Made by a program: the position numbers and the translations under genes
From: Mytilinidion resinicola
Lineage: Eukaryota > Ascomycota > Dothideomycetes > Mytilinidiales > Mytilinidiaceae
DNA length: 64,000 nt
NCBI RefSeq assembly: GCF_010093595.1
Contig: NW_022985439.1
Span: 2,748,479-2,812,478, forward strand
Reading direction: 5' to 3'
The notes under the pieces: model-generated
What the model saw: only the letters and a program-made list of their open reading frames with translations
Databases searched by the model: none
Told to the model about the DNA's origin: nothing
In this document: piece after piece, positions 34,233 through 44,647 of the stretch
Numbering within the stretch: position 1 is the first letter of the stretch
Layout: the number at the start of each line of letters is the position of its first letter

Positions 34233-36144
34233 GTCACTACAGAATGACTACATGGCGGGTAGGCGGAAGCAACTACTGTACAACTAGTTTCCAGTGGGTG
34301 TTTACGTTTCATTTTTCTTCCCCATGGACTGCAAACACTATAGCGGGTGGCTTGCGCGGAGGACTAGCGGCTTTCCTTCCTGGACTTTTGGCGGCTTGGT
34401 CTCTCCTAGACCACGGATCTTGCATACAATCGGCGTCTGGTCTTTTCTCTGGGTACACTGGTGGCGATCGTGGCCTTCGGCTTGTCGTCAGATCCTAGCT
34501 GGATGATGAGCGATGTTTCACTCGGTTGATCCACTCCCTGGAGCGATGAGAGGCGATGGAGCTGGGTGTCGGCGGCTGGGACATGGATTGCATTTGACTG
34601 CGGGCTTCTTCCTGATATTGGAGGCCGATTACCCCTTTCTTTCTGTTTTATACTTGTGAAGCGATGAGAGATGGATCCCGCTGGGAGGTTGCTGGTTTAG
34701 GGGCTACATTTGCTTCACGATCTTCCTATTGCTCCTTCGAGCGACGAAGGACGAATTGCACTAGGAATCCCGGTTGGCTTACGGGTTGCATTTGCTCGGT
34801 TGTCATACTACTGATGGTAGTACTGGAGGCGAGTTGCCTCGAATAATCAAAAGTTCTCATGAATGAATCTTTCTTCCTTGTGAAATCTGGTCTTGCTTGT
34901 GCAGTCTTTGTGATGCATTGTGAGTTTGATAGAGTAATTTGAATGGCAGCAGCATGTCCACGGGCTTTCTGCATGGTCCCATAGCTGCCCTATCGCTGTT
35001 ACACTACTTCGTACTTGGCTATCTGAACGTGGTACCGCTAGCCAGTTGCGGGTTAGACAGGGCGTCTCGTGTCCCTAGGTATCTCCACTTTTCGTCACGA
35101 CATTCCAACACCATCCATCATGCTGTCTGGACGCGGGATGCGATTGCCATCGTCGCAAGGAAAGCAAGACTATCTATAAACTTAATGCGTGGTTAAACAC
35201 GTAAATTATGGCAAAGAGTGCTGGGATGGTCCTGAGGGCATCAGGTAGGCGCGTTTACGCGGTAGAATGTAGGATTGTTATAGAACCTCTTGATAGTGCC
35301 CCTGAAGGAATCTAAGGCATGCTCGTGACAAGAGCTCTACCATTAGTTGAGGATGTAGTAGCTCGTGTACACAACGCGAAAATCAAGTTGTCATATCGTC
35401 AATTTCATGGTTTCCCGTCCCGTGGGCCTGCCTGCAGCTTCCCGTTTCCCAACCTCATTTCGAAGTCACGATAGGCCATTTTTCACTTCCGTTCTCACCT
35501 CATCATTAGGCAGCAGCCGCCGTTCTCGCGAGATACGGAGCAATTCGATTGCAGCAGCCCTATATAAACACCCTCCACCACCCTCCTTCTGTCTCCTCCA
35601 CAATCAACACACTCTTCCTTCCTTCTTCCAACTCTTCCTTCTCTTCCTTCATCAGCTCGTGCAGGTCACTACCATCTACACATCACAATCCTTTCCACCA
35701 ACAGCTCTTAGAGCTCACTAGCCAGGTACGTTTGCGTTGCTGATGGCGCGCACTTGACGCGCTCGTTGCTGAGTCAACCGACGCGTTTGCAGCTGTCACT
35801 CAACATCAAGCACGCGAACTGACCTCACCTTCTCCAGAGCTCCGAAGCCTCAGCAACCGACACCTCGCCAGCTGCACGGCTCGAGTCAAGACAAAAGTCG
35901 TCCGCGTACGTCTCCTTCCTCTCCATTCTCCTCACTTGCACGTCCGCCGGCCTCAATCACTCCGTTTCTCCGACAGAGCTTCCACCTCGCCATCTCACTC
36001 ATTCACCATCCTCCTCCATCATCACATCTTCCACCCGCACATCATCTCTACAAGCTATCGAAGCTCTTCGCCTGCCGTCGCCCGCACTTCGTCTCTCGAC
36101 CTTGATTTCTCATCACTGACTCTCCACTAGAAGCAACAAGAACG
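34233..36144. other. Intergenic region with pyrimidine-rich Argonaute leader
   Basis: 34233-35540 shows nothing coding. 35545-36140 is strongly CT-rich, typical of the promoter and long 5' leader of an abundant fungal transcript, and likely belongs to the Argonaute gene. A TATA-like tatataaac is at 35561-35569. Confidence 0.5.
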
Positions 36145-39100
36145 ATGGCTGGCCCAGCGAAAAAGCGCGCTCAGGCGGAGCAGAGCAGCAGCAGCTCCTC
36201 CGACCATCAGAAGTCGTCTCGCAATGTCGGTCGTGAGGGCCCTACCCGATCGTCCCCGACCACCCTCCAGCGCGCCTCGCCGCAATCCATTCCACGCGTC
36301 GATGGCAACAAAGACACGCAGGGCGGCGTCGGTAGCCGTAGGCCATTGCCAATTGAGTACTCCAACCTACGCAATCTCTCTGATGCTCTGGGTATGATGG
36401 GATGGGCCGTCGCTCGCGGAGTAAGTTCATATTTTCTGTTTGTCTCTTGGTGTTGTCCATCGTCCTCTCTGTTTGCTGTCGCGCATCTGCATATGATTGC
36501 CATCACCAATGCCCACTCCCACCGTCATACCTGGCCTCCTGTTAGTACCCCACCAATCATGTCACGCCCTCAGCTGCCCGGTGTTACAATCTGCGGTACC
36601 TCGCGGTCGCAGACGGTATCTGTCGCGGTCCTGAGTGGGACAATCTGCGGTACTTGCCCGTGCACCAATTCCCCCTGGCATATAAGAGACCGTTGTATGA
36701 CAGTCCTACATCGATTTCTCCATCACACACTTCTCATTCTTCCTCCCTTTTTTCATTTCCCCCATTAGTTTCCTATCCCTCTGGCATCCAATCCCGCCCC
36801 ACTCAACATGTCTATCAATGTCACCACGTCTGGGCCCGAGCCCAACAATGTCCGCTGCTGTGTGGACTATATGGCATTTGTAAAGGTCGACAAGCTGACC
36901 GGAGAACGCAAGGTTGAACTGCAATCGACTTGCCCACCTCGTCCCAAGAAGGCCAGCACCTTGGGCCGCGAGATTGCCGTCACCCTCAACACCTACAACC
37001 TCTTTGGCATGCCCACCAAGACCGCTTATCAGTATGATATCACCATTGTCAGCCAGAACCCAGCCAAGGGTACCACTGCCACTGATCCTCCCAAGCGTGG
37101 TCTCGTCAAGAAGATCTGGGAGTCCAAGGCTGTGAAGCAGGAGCTCGGCGATGGCCATATGTGGCTTCACGATGGCAATAAGCTTGCTTGGTCATCGTTC
37201 AAGCTTCCTCGCCCTGAGCATCGCATCCAAGTCGACCTTGATCAGGAAGAGGGCCGCGCCAACGTTAAGAAGGGCAAGGAGAACCGTCACAAGATCTTCG
37301 TTCGCTTCACCAAGGATGTTGACTTCTCTGGCCTTCAAGCCTTTTTCGAGGGCCAGGCTCCTTGGTCCGAGGCCTGTATCGACACCATCAACTTCTTCGA
37401 CCATGCCATGCGCGAGAACCCCTCCCATCGCTACACGCAAATTAAGAAGAACTTCTTCCAGCGTGGCGAGAAGCGCTTCGCCCTCGGCAAGGGCATCGAA
37501 GCCTTCAAGGGAGTGTTCTCCTCCATCCGACCTTCCCTCTTCGCCAACGGTGTTCGTGGCCTTTCTGTCAATGTCGATGTTGCCAATGGAACCTTCTGGA
37601 TTGCGCAAGATCTCGGCAAGGCCCTGCTGGATGCCTTTGGTTGCTCGCAGGTCGCCCAGCTCCAGCAGAAGTTTGCCCAGGCCAAGGCCGGCAAGGAGGG
37701 TTTCGACGGGTCTCTTTTCAGGCGCGATCTGAAGCGCTTCTCTAAGCTTCATGTTGTTGACACCCATCGTTCGGAAGTCGGCCAGTGGTGCATTGACAAG
37801 TTCATTGCCCAAGACTGCACGGAGAAGAAGTTCCAGCTGGGCGATAAGAATGGCGAGAAAGGAGAGTGGATCACCATTTTCGACTACTTCAAGAAGACGT
37901 ACAACATCACCTGCACCCGCGGCATTCCTCTTGTGAAGATGACCAAGGGAAAGGAGACTTACTTGCCTGTCGACGTTCTCCGTATTGAAGCAAACCAGCG
38001 CTACAACTCTAAGCTGGACGAGGGACAGACCTCCAACATGATCAAGTTTGCTGTCACCTATCCCAAGGAGCGCTGGGCTGCTGTTGAAGCCGGGGTCAAG
38101 CTTCTCGACTGGCAGAATGACCCTTACCTTGCCCACTATAATGTCAAGATCAACCCACACCCTGTTGAGGTCAAGGCTCGTCTCTTGCCATGCCCGGATG
38201 TTACGATGACTGGAGGTTCGATCAAGGCTGGAGCTGGCCCAGCGAAGGGACGCTGGCGCATTGACAAGATGAAGTTCCTCACCCCCAACACCCAGCCTCT
38301 TCGGTCTTGGGGTATTTGCGTCATTGGCGGTCCGCGTTCCCTTCCGCCTGATGCGGCCAAGAAGTTTGCTCAGCTCCTTATTACAACCTACAAGGGCCAC
38401 GGCGGCAAGTTCGGACAGGGCGGCGAGGACCCTTGGATCGGCCCCGGCAATCTCGCCCAGGGCGGCGAGATGATCAACTCCGTCTGGCAGGCAACTGGCA
38501 ACAAGTTCACTGCTCGGCCTCAGCTTCTGGTCTTCATTGTTAATGACAAGAACATCGATGTCTATCGTCGTATCAAGAAGTCGTGCGACTGCCGCTTTGG
38601 TGTTGTTTCTCAGGTTCTTCAGTCAGCTCAGTGCGTTAAGCTCGACTCCCAGTACGCCTCCAATGTCTGCATGAAGATTAACGCCAAGCTGGGTGGATCG
38701 ACCTCCAGGGCCACTGGAACTGCCCTCGCCCGAGTGAATCCCAAGTTTGCGACAACTTCGATGATGTGCGTTGGAGCCGATGTCTCTCATCCCGCTCCCG
38801 GATCCGGTTCTTCTGAGGCTGCGTCCTTTGCCGCGATTACCGTCTCTCAGGATTCGCACTTTGCTCGCTACACTGCCGAATGCAACACCAACGGTCGCCG
38901 CCTCGAGATGATCACCACTCAGAACATCGACACTCATTTCAAAAACCAGGCCAAGACCTGGATCATGAACTGCGGCAAGGGCAACCCTCCCAAGCGCATC
39001 TTGTACGTTCGTGATGGTGTCTCTGAGGGTCAGTACCAGTATGTCCTTGAGCAGGAGGTCAAGGACATGAAGGCTGTCATGAAGGAAGTCGCTCCCGGAT

Positions 39101-39621
39101 CTGACTGCAAGTTCACTGTTGTTATTGCAGGCAAGCGCCATCACATCCGCTTCTTCCCCAAGGCTGGCACTGGAGACCAGCGCACCGGAAACGCCATGCC
39201 CGGCACTCTCGTCGAGAACGGCTGCACCCACCCCTTTGAATGGGACTTCTACCTTTGCGCTCATGCCGCCATTAAGGGTACTGCTCGCCCGATCCACTAC
39301 CAGGTCATCTTGAACGAGGGTGATTTCGGCGGGGAGGAGCTTCAGCAGTTTATTTTCGAGCAGTCCTTCCAGTATGCTCGCTCCACGACTCCGGTTTCCC
39401 TCTTCCCGGCTGTGTACTATGCCCATCTGGCTGCCGACCGTGCACGAGCCCACGAGAACACTACTCCGGTTTCTTCGGGCAAGAAGGGAGACAAGAAGGG
39501 CGAAGACGGCAAGACCGAGACTTCTGGCAGCTCCAACACCGGCAAGCCGTCCACTGAGGTCAACCCACTTGTCCCTCTCAACATCTCTGGCGGCATCCAG
39601 AACGTCATGTGGTTCATCTAG
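36145..39621 (+). CDS. Argonaute (QDE-2-like), catalytic
   Basis: The slicer of the RNA-silencing pathway, loaded with small RNAs. Exon 1 is 36145-36420 and exon 2 is 36769-39621, joined in phase 0 to about 1042 residues. The N-terminus is Ser-rich, followed by MMGWAVARG|FPIPLA. Argonaute N, linker-1 (GVRGLSVNVDVANGTFWI), PAZ, linker-2, MID and PIWI follow. The catalytic Asp-Glu-Asp-His set looks complete: GADVSHPAPG, a Glu region after SFAAITVSQ, YVRDGVSEGQYQ, and CAHAAIKGTARPIHY. Near the C-terminus a Lys/Gly/Ser-rich insertion (KKGDKKGEDGKTETSG) precedes the ending NVMWFI. The 348-bp intron is unusually long for this locus. No Dicer or RdRP is nearby. Confidence 0.92.
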
Positions 39622-39817
39622 ATGGACCATGACAAGCCCTCTTCGTCTCTCGAGGCAAGGTTTTTGAGGATAGCTGGGTAAAAGTCTTTGGCGGATATGG
39701 TTCTGGTATGGGTTTTTCAACCAGATAGTTGAGGTTCATAGTTAAACTCCTCATTAGGAGTACCAGAAATAAAATGATTTGATCAAATCTTGGGCGCGGT
39801 TTGCTGTGATGATAGTA
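39622..39817. other. Argonaute 3' flank
   Basis: The presumed 3' UTR; no gene is seen before the repeat block that follows. Confidence 0.4.
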
Positions 39818-39988
39818 GCTGTCTGCCACTGTTTGAGGTGCTTCCATGCATTTTCAGGAATCTGAACGAGATAGAACCCTTTGTCTTGGACTATGTGGGA
39901 ATTTGTTGATGCACTTCCTGCAGTGGGTTAGGGTGTACACACGAGCTGAGTAGTTGATGAGTGTGCCCCTTTTTTCGTGCCTCGCGTG
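39818..39988. mobile_element. MITE copy (family of 57852), truncated
   Basis: gtctgccactgtttgaggtg starts a stretch that aligns with the reverse complement of the element at 57852-58086 up to the terminal gtgccccttttttcgtgcc. The first inverted arm is missing. Confidence 0.6.
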
Positions 39989-39992
39989 CTGC

Positions 39993-40112
39993 GGTGGGTG
40001 TACACCTATCTGCCACTGCTTGGGTTGCTTCAATGTATTTTCAGAAATGTAAAGGAGAAGATAGATGGCTATGTGGAAACTTGTTGAAGCTTCCTGCAGT
40101 GATAAACAGGGG
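39993..40112. mobile_element. Second MITE copy, cut by a hAT-like end
   Basis: gtgtacacctatctgccact through aacttgttgaagcttcctgc repeats the same family in the same orientation as the copy just before it. It stops where the next element's terminal sequence begins. Confidence 0.55.
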
Positions 40113-40115
40113 TGA

Positions 40116-40182
40116 GGGGGCGTATGTGTAGTGAAAAGGGGGTGTACGTCTAGTAAAAGGGGGTGTACAGGTAGCGCTCCCC
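40116..40182. mobile_element. Terminal fragment of the 581-bp hAT-like family
   Basis: gtgtagtgaaaagggggtgt and the terminal gtagcgctcccc match the right end of the element at 3228-3808. There is one extra repeat of aaaagggggtgtac. No left end was found nearby, so this is a truncated copy. Confidence 0.65.
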
Positions 40183-40603
40183 CAACAGTAATGTAGACAA
40201 TAGCAAGGACAATAATAGGAATACAGGCTTTAAATAGATTGGAGAGAGAGTTAACAGTAGTTTGAGAGGGCTTTTTTTTGGGATCGGGAAGGCTATGGGG
40301 CTTGGAGCATTTGCGTCACCGTATGCGAGAGGTCAACGAGAAGAAATTAAAGGCTCTTTGTGCCTTATTATCTATCACGGAGTCGGATGGCGAAGCGGAT
40401 GCGAAGCAGAGCTTGGCTTGTGGATACTTCGGCGAAGAACTCTCACAAAAACGATTGCAGAGGTTATCGGAACCTCTACGCTACAACACCATCACACGCC
40501 GAGAACTCCAGTTTCCGCAAGACTCGTCCGATTCGAACCACACGATAACCTCGAGAAGCGCTCAGCCTCTCAACCCACCCCTTCCCCTCCCTTCGTATCC
40601 CCC

Positions 40604-41466
40604 CTATGCCTTCTTCCACCTCACCCTTCCCACCCACTGAACCCAGTCCCCCACATCCTCCCTCCCCATCAACAACTCCACCGTATACCACTCCCTCGCC
40701 AACTCCTCGTTCCCCGCGCACCGATGCACAAACGAGTGACACGCTCGACACAACCACGCCACGCTCCCCAGCGCCTCCTCCTTGTGCCACCCGCGCTTCA
40801 GGACCCGCGCATGCGTGCTCTTGGGGATCAGATGATGGTACGTCAGTGGGATCCAGCTCCTGCCACACAGCTCGCAGGCGTCGGCGCGCGTCGAGGCGTA
40901 GGGAGGGGGCGCGGCGGTGGCCGTGGTGATGTAGGCGGATAGGATGGGGGCGAGGAAAGGGGGCAGGTCGACGGACGGGTTGTAGTGGGGCGAGGTGATG
41001 AGGGCGTAGGAGGTTAGGGAGTCGGCGATGGAGACGGGGACGGAAGCTACGATCGAGGCGAGGGTGGAGGCGGAGAGGGGGAGGGCGTAGGTGGACTGCA
41101 GGGAGGGGGATTTGGTGTAGAGGGCGTGGTTTAGGGAGCGAAGGGAGGCGGGGAGGGAGGTGAAGATGTCGTGGGAGAGGTACTGGAAGGTTGTTAGGGC
41201 TGGGAGGATGAGTGAGAGGATGGGGGGTTTACGTCTATGAATTCGCCCAAGTCTTCAGCATCGTTCGGTTCCTCGTCTGGCTTGTCGAGTCCTCCGGTCT
41301 GGTCACCATCTATGGCTTTAGATCCCTTCTTGATCCGTTTCTCCTTCCTCCGCTTCTTCGGCTCCTTCTTAGGCGGTGCAGCTAAAATGCGCAAGACAGG
41401 CTCAGAGACGCAGTCGCGGAAGATTTCGTAGTTTGCTTGGTCGTCGGCGGGGATCATGGCGGCCAT
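40604..41466 (-). CDS. HNH-domain protein of unknown role
   Basis: Exons on the minus strand are 41466-41233 and 41182-40604, with 270 residues. The N-terminal third ends in a basic stretch (KKEPKKRRKEKRIKKGSK) that could be a nuclear signal, then an acidic linker. The C-terminal domain has CELCGRSWIPLTYHHLIPKS followed by WLCRACHSFVH, the CxxC...HH...CxxCH pattern of HNH zinc-finger nucleases. The HH pair and the last His could form the metal site. Similar single-domain HNH proteins are common in fungi without a known role. Many predicted residues of the first exon are disordered. Splice joining is phase 0 with GTAAAC donor, less canonical than its neighbours. Confidence 0.7.
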
Positions 41467-42140
41467 TGTTGTTCAAGAAGGTAGCTGGCTTTGCAATTGA
41501 ACAGGAATGCGATAGAGGAACGCATGGCCGAAGGGTTGGGGCGGTGATATATATGAATCGGGATGGGAATCGAGGAGCTGAGGTTGATGATGGTTGGTCG
41601 TTGGGAAGGGCAGAAGAAGGGCGGCGCCGCGGGCCAATCAGAGAGCGCGGGTTCGGATTGGTAGTAAGGCATACTTTCGTAGTTATAGCTAGAAATCTAT
41701 GGAATACATAGGGCGTACTTTCAGCTTGTACTCGACGTTGAAGGTTAGAGGTGATTCATAATTAGCTGCGTGGTGCTTTATGGGACTTGTTCCTACAAAG
41801 GTACGTGAAGGGCTGAGATGCGGCACAAATGGATGCCTGGAGCTGCGAAGGGGAATGAAATATGTTTTAGAGCGAGGGGAGACGAAGCTGTAGGTTAGCA
41901 AATCGAAGCAAGGATCCCAAGTAAGAGCTAGATATTTCTCAATCAAAACCTGCAGTAGAGAACATCTATTCATTGTTATTCCCTTTGCTTCGACATATTG
42001 CCTAGCCACCCTATGCAAGAAAAGGAGATCGGCTTCCCTCCTCCATACCCTAACCTCCCCCGTTCCATCAAAATCAACAAAGGAGACCCATCCATCGCCA
42101 TGCAAACACCATCTCTCTAAGACCGTCAAGGTGTAAGTAT
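41467..42140. other. Intergenic region
   Basis: The 3' flank of the PP28 gene and the promoter of the HNH gene. An open frame at 42144-41689 overlaps the PP28 stop but has no recognisable domain, so it is not annotated as a gene. Confidence 0.45.
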
Positions 42141-43107
42141 TCATGGCTTCTTCTTGCCACCCTTCGCTCCCTTCTTGCCTAACGCCGCCTCCCTCATCCT
42201 CTTCTCCCTCTCTAACTGCTCGGCCTTGCTCTTGTCCTGCTCGGCCTTCTCTTCGGCTTCGGCCTTCTTCCGCGCCGCCTCCGCCGCCCTTCTCTCCCTC
42301 ACAAGCGACAGCCTCTCCAAATCGGCCCTCGCCTCGTCCGTCTTCCCCTCCGCATGCAACTTCTGGTATCTCTCCTTCGCCTGCTGTGCCTGCAGCGCCT
42401 CCCTCTCCCGCCTGCTCAACTGAGAAACCGGTGTCTTCGCCTTGTCCTTGCTGATGGCCTCAGCATCAGCGGGGGTGGCCAAGGTCGCAGCCTGCGTGCG
42501 CGCCTTGGCACTGTGGTTGGGGTTGGCGGGCATATCGCCGTCCTCCTCGTCGTCGTCTTCCTCTTCGGACGACGAGGGCATGTCGCCGGGAGCGGCAGAC
42601 TTCTTGTTCTGTTTCGCGATGGCGGCGAGCTTGCGGGCTTTGGCGGCGGCTTTGCGTTGTTCGCGACTTAGAGCTTCTTTTGGGTTGGATTCGTCTTCCG
42701 AGGACTCTTCTTCGGAGGATTCGTCGTCTTCGTCGTCATCTTCGGATTCTTCGTCGAGGGTCTTGGGTTTGGCGTCCTGCGAGAGAAGGAGGGTCAGCGG
42801 TGTTCTTTGAGAGCTACAGAATAGTCCGTGAGAGGGGTAGCAATTTTCCCGGGTTTGGAGACCATCCCGAGACTTCATGAAGGGAAAAAATGTGAAAGCA
42901 GACTTACACCCCACATGCCCATGACCTCCCCATCAGCGTTCAGCGGCTGCAGGTCCCTCGAGAAGTGCTTTCCACCTACAGTGACACTCTGTGTTAGCCA
43001 TGGTCCACTATAATTCGTGCTCCTCTGTGGACGGGGATTCACTCACCACCACGCTTAGGTTTGCTGAATTTTCCGCCACGGCCACGGCCTCCTGCACTGG
43101 ACGACAT
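42141..43107 (-). CDS. PP28/PDAP1-family casein-kinase-substrate phosphoprotein
   Basis: The fungal counterpart of the 28-kDa heat- and acid-stable phosphoprotein family. Minus-strand exons are 43107-43047, 42975-42908 and 42776-42141, with 254 residues. The start [20 protein letters not shown] and [13 protein letters not shown] match the family N-terminus. Acidic serine blocks ([20 protein letters not shown]) are likely CK2 sites. Then [19 protein letters not shown], the NPNHS motif, [20 protein letters not shown] with the conserved REREAxxxQxAKxRYxKLH core, and a lysine-rich end. The role in fungi is poorly known. The last exon abuts no other gene. Confidence 0.88.
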
Positions 43108-44647
43108 GATGTCCAGGTATTCCTTCTAACAAGTATCTCAAGAGGGGTATTGGTATCGGCCGTGGGAGGTCGTCGTGTGCGTTTGAGGTCGAGGTCGCGG
43201 GTGTTGTGGAGGAGTCACGGTGGTGTGCGGTGTGGGGAGATGCAAGCAGGCAGCGTGGCAGGCTTCAAGGCGTTTGGACCCTGTTCAACACTGCTCAAAT
43301 TTGTCTATGAATGTGCTTTCAACGTACATAGTAGAACATACATCAATCTCAGCATTTAAACCCACTGCTCCTGCATCATCCCTCTGCCAACGCATAAACA
43401 CTCCACCCCTCTATTCAACCCCACCACGTGCCCACCTACCCAGCAGGCCAGCCGTGCCAGCCTAACCAAGTCCATCCCATTTTCTGAAGGCCCGCCATGC
43501 CCAATCGACACTAGCCGCCCGCTTACCTAATGGCCGAACGGCCCCAAATCCAAAAAATTCTCGTGTCTCCCTCCTCTCTATTACATAAAACTAAACCCTC
43601 CATATTCACTCTGCGCTCCATCCTCCCTGGGGCTGACTGGAGGGGAAAGTGGAGGGAAGAGGGAAACACCGTTCAAGACTTACCACCCGGCTCCGTGTGT
43701 CCTCGGGCTTTGGGGGCTGGGTAAATTTGTATGGACGCGACAAGTTTTGCGGTGGAATGAAGATTCGCTGCTTCGCGTCAACGACGAAGGGCAACAAGAC
43801 GATTACTATGCAGATGGTTTTCCATTCAGGACGATTCTCCCGGACCCGCATGTTAGTAGCGTGAACTGCGAGATTGACGACGGTGGTGGCAGCAATACTG
43901 GCCACGGCTTCGACCCTTCGATGCAACGGCATCGTGTGAGGGCGAAACGAAGATGCGTCTTTGACTTGGCGTCGTGGTTGTATGGGGCATGCATTTTTGA
44001 CGGGCTTGCTCGTGTCTTGACGCGGACACTGTACTGTTGACGTCGTAATTCTTCTGATTCCACAAGGTGGGACTTCAGACATGGCATTGAAGACAGTCAC
44101 GCTGAGAGTTCGTAAACGGAGTTACAATAGCCCGGAGTAACGCCCTCGAGTTCGAGTCTATGGAAATCCCGTATGCGTGCAAGCCCAGATTGCACGCCTT
44201 TCGACAAGCATTCTGAGATCAGACAAGTTGAAGCAGCGAAGCCAGTTTGATGGCTCCAAGACGTAGCGCTCCTTCTGGTTGTTGCGACCTGCATCTTCCA
44301 GACTATATGATTTGTTCCCTGAAGGTATAATGGAGATGTATACTCTCTGTGAATTTAGTGAGTATTGGCAATGGTCACGTGAGCAATATCGGCTCCAACA
44401 TGTACCGAGAAATTGAGGCTGCTCGGCTGCAGGGCTTACGCGTCAAACCCATTCGCTATCGCGAGAATAGCAAGCCGAGATAGAACCGTAAGATTGATAT
44501 ACGACGCTTTTGCCGTCTCTGTGCCCATGGTACGACTACATGGACAGCAGCATATACCCTAGAACCGCCCTCTTATTATCGTTGTCTGCCTGTGCCTCTG
44601 CTGCCTGATCTCTGCCCACAATTTTCCTCTCTACTCCATACCTCAGA
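43108..44647. other. Intergenic region of 1.5 kb
   Basis: Open frames exist on both strands around 43600-44100 but overlap each other and have no domain or splice logic. A TATA-like element was not found. No gene is called here. Confidence 0.45.

Noticed and set aside
37192..39720. Minus-strand frames of over 350 codons opposite Argonaute
   Set aside because: Shadow frames of biased codon use; no domain in them.
41689..42144. 151-codon frame overlapping the PP28 stop
   Set aside because: No domain, no splice logic and it lies in the 3' flank of a well-supported gene.
43606..44100. Minus-strand 164-codon frame and overlapping plus-strand frame
   Set aside because: They overlap antisense, show no family features, and composition is not coding-like.
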